NCBI GenBank assembly: GCA_018398805.1
Contig: JAGFBZ010002260.1
Coordinates: forward strand, 806,001 to 870,000
Reading direction: 5' to 3'
DNA from: Hirundichthys speculiger
Taxonomy: Eukaryota > Chordata > Actinopteri > Beloniformes > Exocoetidae
DNA length: 64,000 bases
Below the pieces are notes generated by a model. It did not search any database. It had not been told where the DNA came from and saw only the letters and a program-made list of their open reading frames with translations. Positions 60,596-64,000 of the stretch are shown here, in pieces. Position 1 is the first letter of the stretch; every line of letters begins with the position of its first letter. The position numbers and the translations under genes were made by a program.

Positions 60596-61849
60596 CCTGC
60601 ACTACTGAGATCATCACTGTTTTACTGAAAGGTTGGCATGGAGACCGGAGGACAGACCTCCACCACTCTTCCTTTACTTCTACTGAACCCAGACGACAGG
60701 TCTGCAGCCCGCCCAGCAGTATTGTATAACTTTGCATTGTGGAACTGTTTTAGGTCATGTAATTATCGTATTTGTATTCATCTCATAACATCTGTGTTGC
60801 TGCAGTTCGACACCTGGGTTCCTTCCCTCATTAAAGTCTGTACCTCCGTCTCCATCCTCCCCTGGTCAGTGTGTGGTGGTGGTGGTATTAAACATTTCAC
60901 TGCAGCTGCCTGACTGGAGACTTGAACAGAAAAACACTGGACCCAATTAAAAATCTGTGACATGTTGTTTGTTGTCCCCAGTCCTTAAAAATAATCCTTA
61001 ACTAAGATCCATGTGCTCAGATATGCATTTCAACCTATGACACATCCAAGCAGATAGATATACCTCCATGATAAGCTTATTTTTTATGATTAATCACTAG
61101 ATAATAACCAATATATATGTTTGATTCAGGCTAGAAGCCTAAGATTGTGCTCAGTTTTCTTCCTGATTTGGTCAGTCACTGCTTTAACACGAATCGCTGT
61201 TTAACTGGTCGTTGTTGGTGATCGGAGCAGTTGAATGAAACACAGACTCAAGTAGCTACGTAGAAGTAGATTTTTCAGCATCACCTATTGGTACTACAGG
61301 GTCATGTTAGTTTAGAGATGCAGATGCAACCATTGGCCAGTTTTATTTCTCTGGACGTCATACAATCAGATTTTCACCATGTTGGGCAGCTGCAGTGCTA
61401 GTGACAGTTACTGGCTCAAAAGTTGGAAAAATATAACTGTTTTTTTTTTTTTTTTCTTTTCCGTGTGAACAAAAGTGTACAAAGTGTCATTTTAAATAAG
61501 TAATATGTATCTTAAAGGGCGTTTGGTGTTCTCCTCGTATTGTTGGATAGCCTTCCTGTTGTTCCCAGGACAGCAGCGTTAGCCTCCAGAGTACATGACA
61601 ACATTCTATTTTTATTTATTGATGACAATAATTTGTTGTATAAAACATGTGATTCTGTATATGAATAGAATTTGAATGGTATCACACAACTCAGAAACCC
61701 TTAAAGGTATAAATATTTGAATTATCTCATTTTTGTTATCTGTGTAGTTGGGTAACCTGTGTACAGTATAAGGTATAATTTTTTGAATTTATTTCAGATA
61801 TAATTTTTTTTAACTCAAGTGCAACAGAATATTTGAGCTATATATTTGA

Positions 61850-61873
61850 GGGTGGGGGGGTGGGCGGGCAGGG
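61850..61873 (+). other. G-quadruplex candidate
   Basis: Five GGG-or-longer runs, separated by one or two bases, lie on the sense strand. If transcribed in the 3' UTR they could fold in RNA. Confidence 0.6.
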
Positions 61874-62611
61874 TAATTTAATGAAAAAGTTAAGTATCTT
61901 CCCGGATGCTGTTTTATGCTTTGTGAAAGCACTTTTATTGTAGAGTTAGATGTATCGTGGGCAAGTTCCACATTTTAAAGGCGCCGTATGTACTTGTTTT
62001 ATTTTGGAGGTTCATCTCCAGCAGCTAGTCCCCATCCAGGTTGTCTGTATTTGGCCACGTCTCTATTACGGTAGCTCTTGATGTCGTTCAGCTGCTTCTC
62101 CAGTGAGTTTCTTATCCTGCGAACAGAGTCTGCCGTTTGTAGCTGGCAACTGTAGTCCACGTTTTGCTCTTCCCCCTTGTGAGCTTGATGCAGCTACATC
62201 TGAATCAGCCTGCTGCAGGATCTGGTTGAAGATCTCTGCAGAAGAGCTTAACAAGGACTAAAGTTTCCAGATTCTGCCCAAGACGGCGCAGACTCACTGC
62301 AGAGGATGAATGACGTCGAAGGAGCGCCACAATGGCAACCTGACCAATGCAGAAAACGCAGAACGTGATGGACTGGGACTAGCTGGTCAGCAGCAGCAAA
62401 ACTTTGGAAATAAAACGTTTACATATACGCCTTGAAAGAACTAGTTTGACATTTTTGAAGATGCAATATATTCATGTTGTATCTACCAGGACACTGTTCA
62501 CTTAGCATAAAGACTGGCTTACTATTCACGTTACTGAAACTCGACATACCAGCTCCTCTAAAACTCACAACTTAGATGTGTCGACATGCGTCTTGTTTGT
62601 TGGTCTCTACA

Positions 62612-62617
62612 AATAAA
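62612..62617 (+). terminator. Polyadenylation signal AATAAA
   Basis: A canonical hexamer about 2.0 kb after the stop, followed by a GT-containing stretch (CAGATGTGCCTGT). The alternative hexamer is at 62409-62414. The cleavage site cannot be fixed. Confidence 0.4.
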
Positions 62618-62640
62618 GCTTCAGATGTGCCTGTAAATGG

Positions 62641-64000
62641 ATTGTAGTTACGTTAGCAGCACAGTTGTATTTCCCAAAAACTGTTCAGTGCTATTCAGTC
62701 CCCCCCCCCAAGACCAAAATACCTTTGGATAGCTATAAATGTTTTGCAAAAATGAATGCCCCCTGCCTGGATGATGAATGCTTTTTAACATCTGCAGGAC
62801 CACTAATGGTCAAAATTTAAATCCATCCTGCTGTTTACCAAATGCTTGCAGATCTGACATCCCCATTAACTTAGCTGCTCTCTGCTAAGTGCTCATTATC
62901 AAATTACATTTAACCTCTGATGTGTAACATAATACCCCTTATACTTGCTAATAATTTGTATGTAAGCATATATATATATATATATTAAGAGCAACCTAGC
63001 AGGTTGTCATTAGCATTTAGTTCAGTGTGTCACTGTGCCTATGTGCAGCCTCAAAGAGACTCTTGAGCCCAGTCAACTTCTGGGCAAAGCAAAACTAACT
63101 TCTTTTTCTATTTGATCACAGTCTTTATGCTAAGCTAAACTCACAGACAGCTGACCTAGATTCATCTTTAGCAGACGTGGGATCTGATCTTGACAAATAT
63201 GTATTTCCCAAAATGTCAAGCTTTTCCTTTAACTGCAAGAACGAAAAAAACATCTGTTTTTTTTTTTTTTTTTTTTTCGATAGCCGGCGTGATGAAGCGT
63301 GGTGGTCATGGTACCGTTATTGGAATGGGGATTTGTTTACTGGGGCCAGCTTGTTTCTTTTATTCAAACCTCAAAACAGGGAGGAAGAGTTGCTCCAGCA
63401 TTCCCAGTTCTTTCATCTGCATTCACTCACTCCTCAGCTTTACCCATAGTTCCCCATTTAAGCATCTCTGTTTCTGAAGTGTTACCAGTCACCTCACCGG
63501 TACCTTAACTCCCAGATTACATCTTCTGCTCACCGATCATACAGCCAGCGCTTGAATCCATGGCTTTATTTTTCATAATCGTAATGGTCTCTGTGAGATG
63601 ACGTGATTTGAATGAGGGTGTAGAGCGAGGTTAAGTCGACCAAAATGTTTCTTTTCTTTCCTTTTTTTTTCCATTTGGTATCTTATGTGTGTGTGTACCC
63701 TTTGTAAAGGAGAATAAGCTGAATATTTTTAAAATGCATAAAAATGACAAAAATATTATATTGTTAAACGTGAAAAAACACTGTGCTGATGATGTTGAAC
63801 TTCTGAATGCGCTGACACTCAACATGAAGAACAAAAAGTGTGTGTGAAGTGTAGCTGAAAATCTCTGTACTGTACCTGTTTTCTGCTAAATGTAACCAAT
63901 CACAGTCCTACCAGAACTGTTGCACAAACATCTGTGGCTGAACTTAGGAAAACAAAAAAAAACAAAAAACATGGCTAATCACAAAACCAGTATGTCTACT
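62641..64000. other. Downstream flank or extended 3' UTR
   Basis: AT-rich sequence with an (AT)n run (62970-62985), poly-C (62701-62709) and a poly-T run ending in an acceptor-like CGATAG at 63286. An open frame follows that acceptor, discussed under findings. No known gene is recognised. Confidence 0.4.

Larger units (their letters stand above)
60596..62640 (+). other. sgip1 3' UTR (end uncertain)
   Basis: The sequence after the stop has no further coding exon of this gene. AATAAA signals occur at 62409-62414 and 62612-62617; the second is followed by a GT-rich stretch. A G-rich run sits at 61850-61873. Longer 3' ends, possibly to the end of the window, cannot be excluded. Confidence 0.5.

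Overview
The window is vertebrate nuclear DNA, most likely from a teleost fish. It has long introns with canonical GT/AG borders, many microsatellites, and short hAT-type and Tc1-type DNA transposon copies of the kinds that are abundant in fish genomes. There is no operon structure, no CRISPR array and no phage signal.

One protein-coding gene fills most of the window on the + strand. It is the fish orthologue of SGIP1 (SH3GL3-interacting protein 1), a neuronal endocytic adaptor of the muniscin family (FCHO1, FCHO2, SGIP1). I traced 26 coding exons from the start codon at 7733 to the stop at 60593-60595. All exon phases fit, and the full-inclusion model is 2877 nt, or 958 residues. The N-terminal membrane-binding segment is encoded between 7733 and about 36180. 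A proline-rich linker with SH3-ligand motifs is encoded between about 38130 and 47791. The C-terminal mu-homology domain is encoded between 53173 and 60595. I cannot tell sgip1a from sgip1b from sequence alone.

Layout: 1-6430 is upstream flank with a short Tc1-type MITE (249-614), two convergent CTCF-like motifs (2295-2308 and 4272-4285) and a decayed Tc1 transposon (4343-6010). The stretch 6480-7732 is the likely promoter and 5' UTR, with a full CRE palindrome. Intron 1 (7743-33015, 25 kb) holds most of the repeats: three hAT-type MITEs with intact 8-bp target duplications, a fourth with a shorter body, LINE fragments and a (ATG)n tract. From 33016 to 60595 the exons are closely spaced, with a deleted Tc1 copy in the intron at 48962-53172 and a pogo/Tigger-like MITE in the last intron. 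The 3' UTR starts at 60596, and its end is not certain.

The points most worth a second look are: an AT-AC (U12-type) intron at 35113-36007; a set of very short exons (9, 12, 21 and 22 nt), three of which have UGC motifs just upstream, as expected of neuronal microexons; an unexpected 60-nt in-frame exon candidate at 48902-48961 that has the same length and phase as the next exon; an upstream reading frame that overlaps the start codon and runs across the first splice junction; and an Ala-Val-Pro tandem repeat inside the coding sequence.
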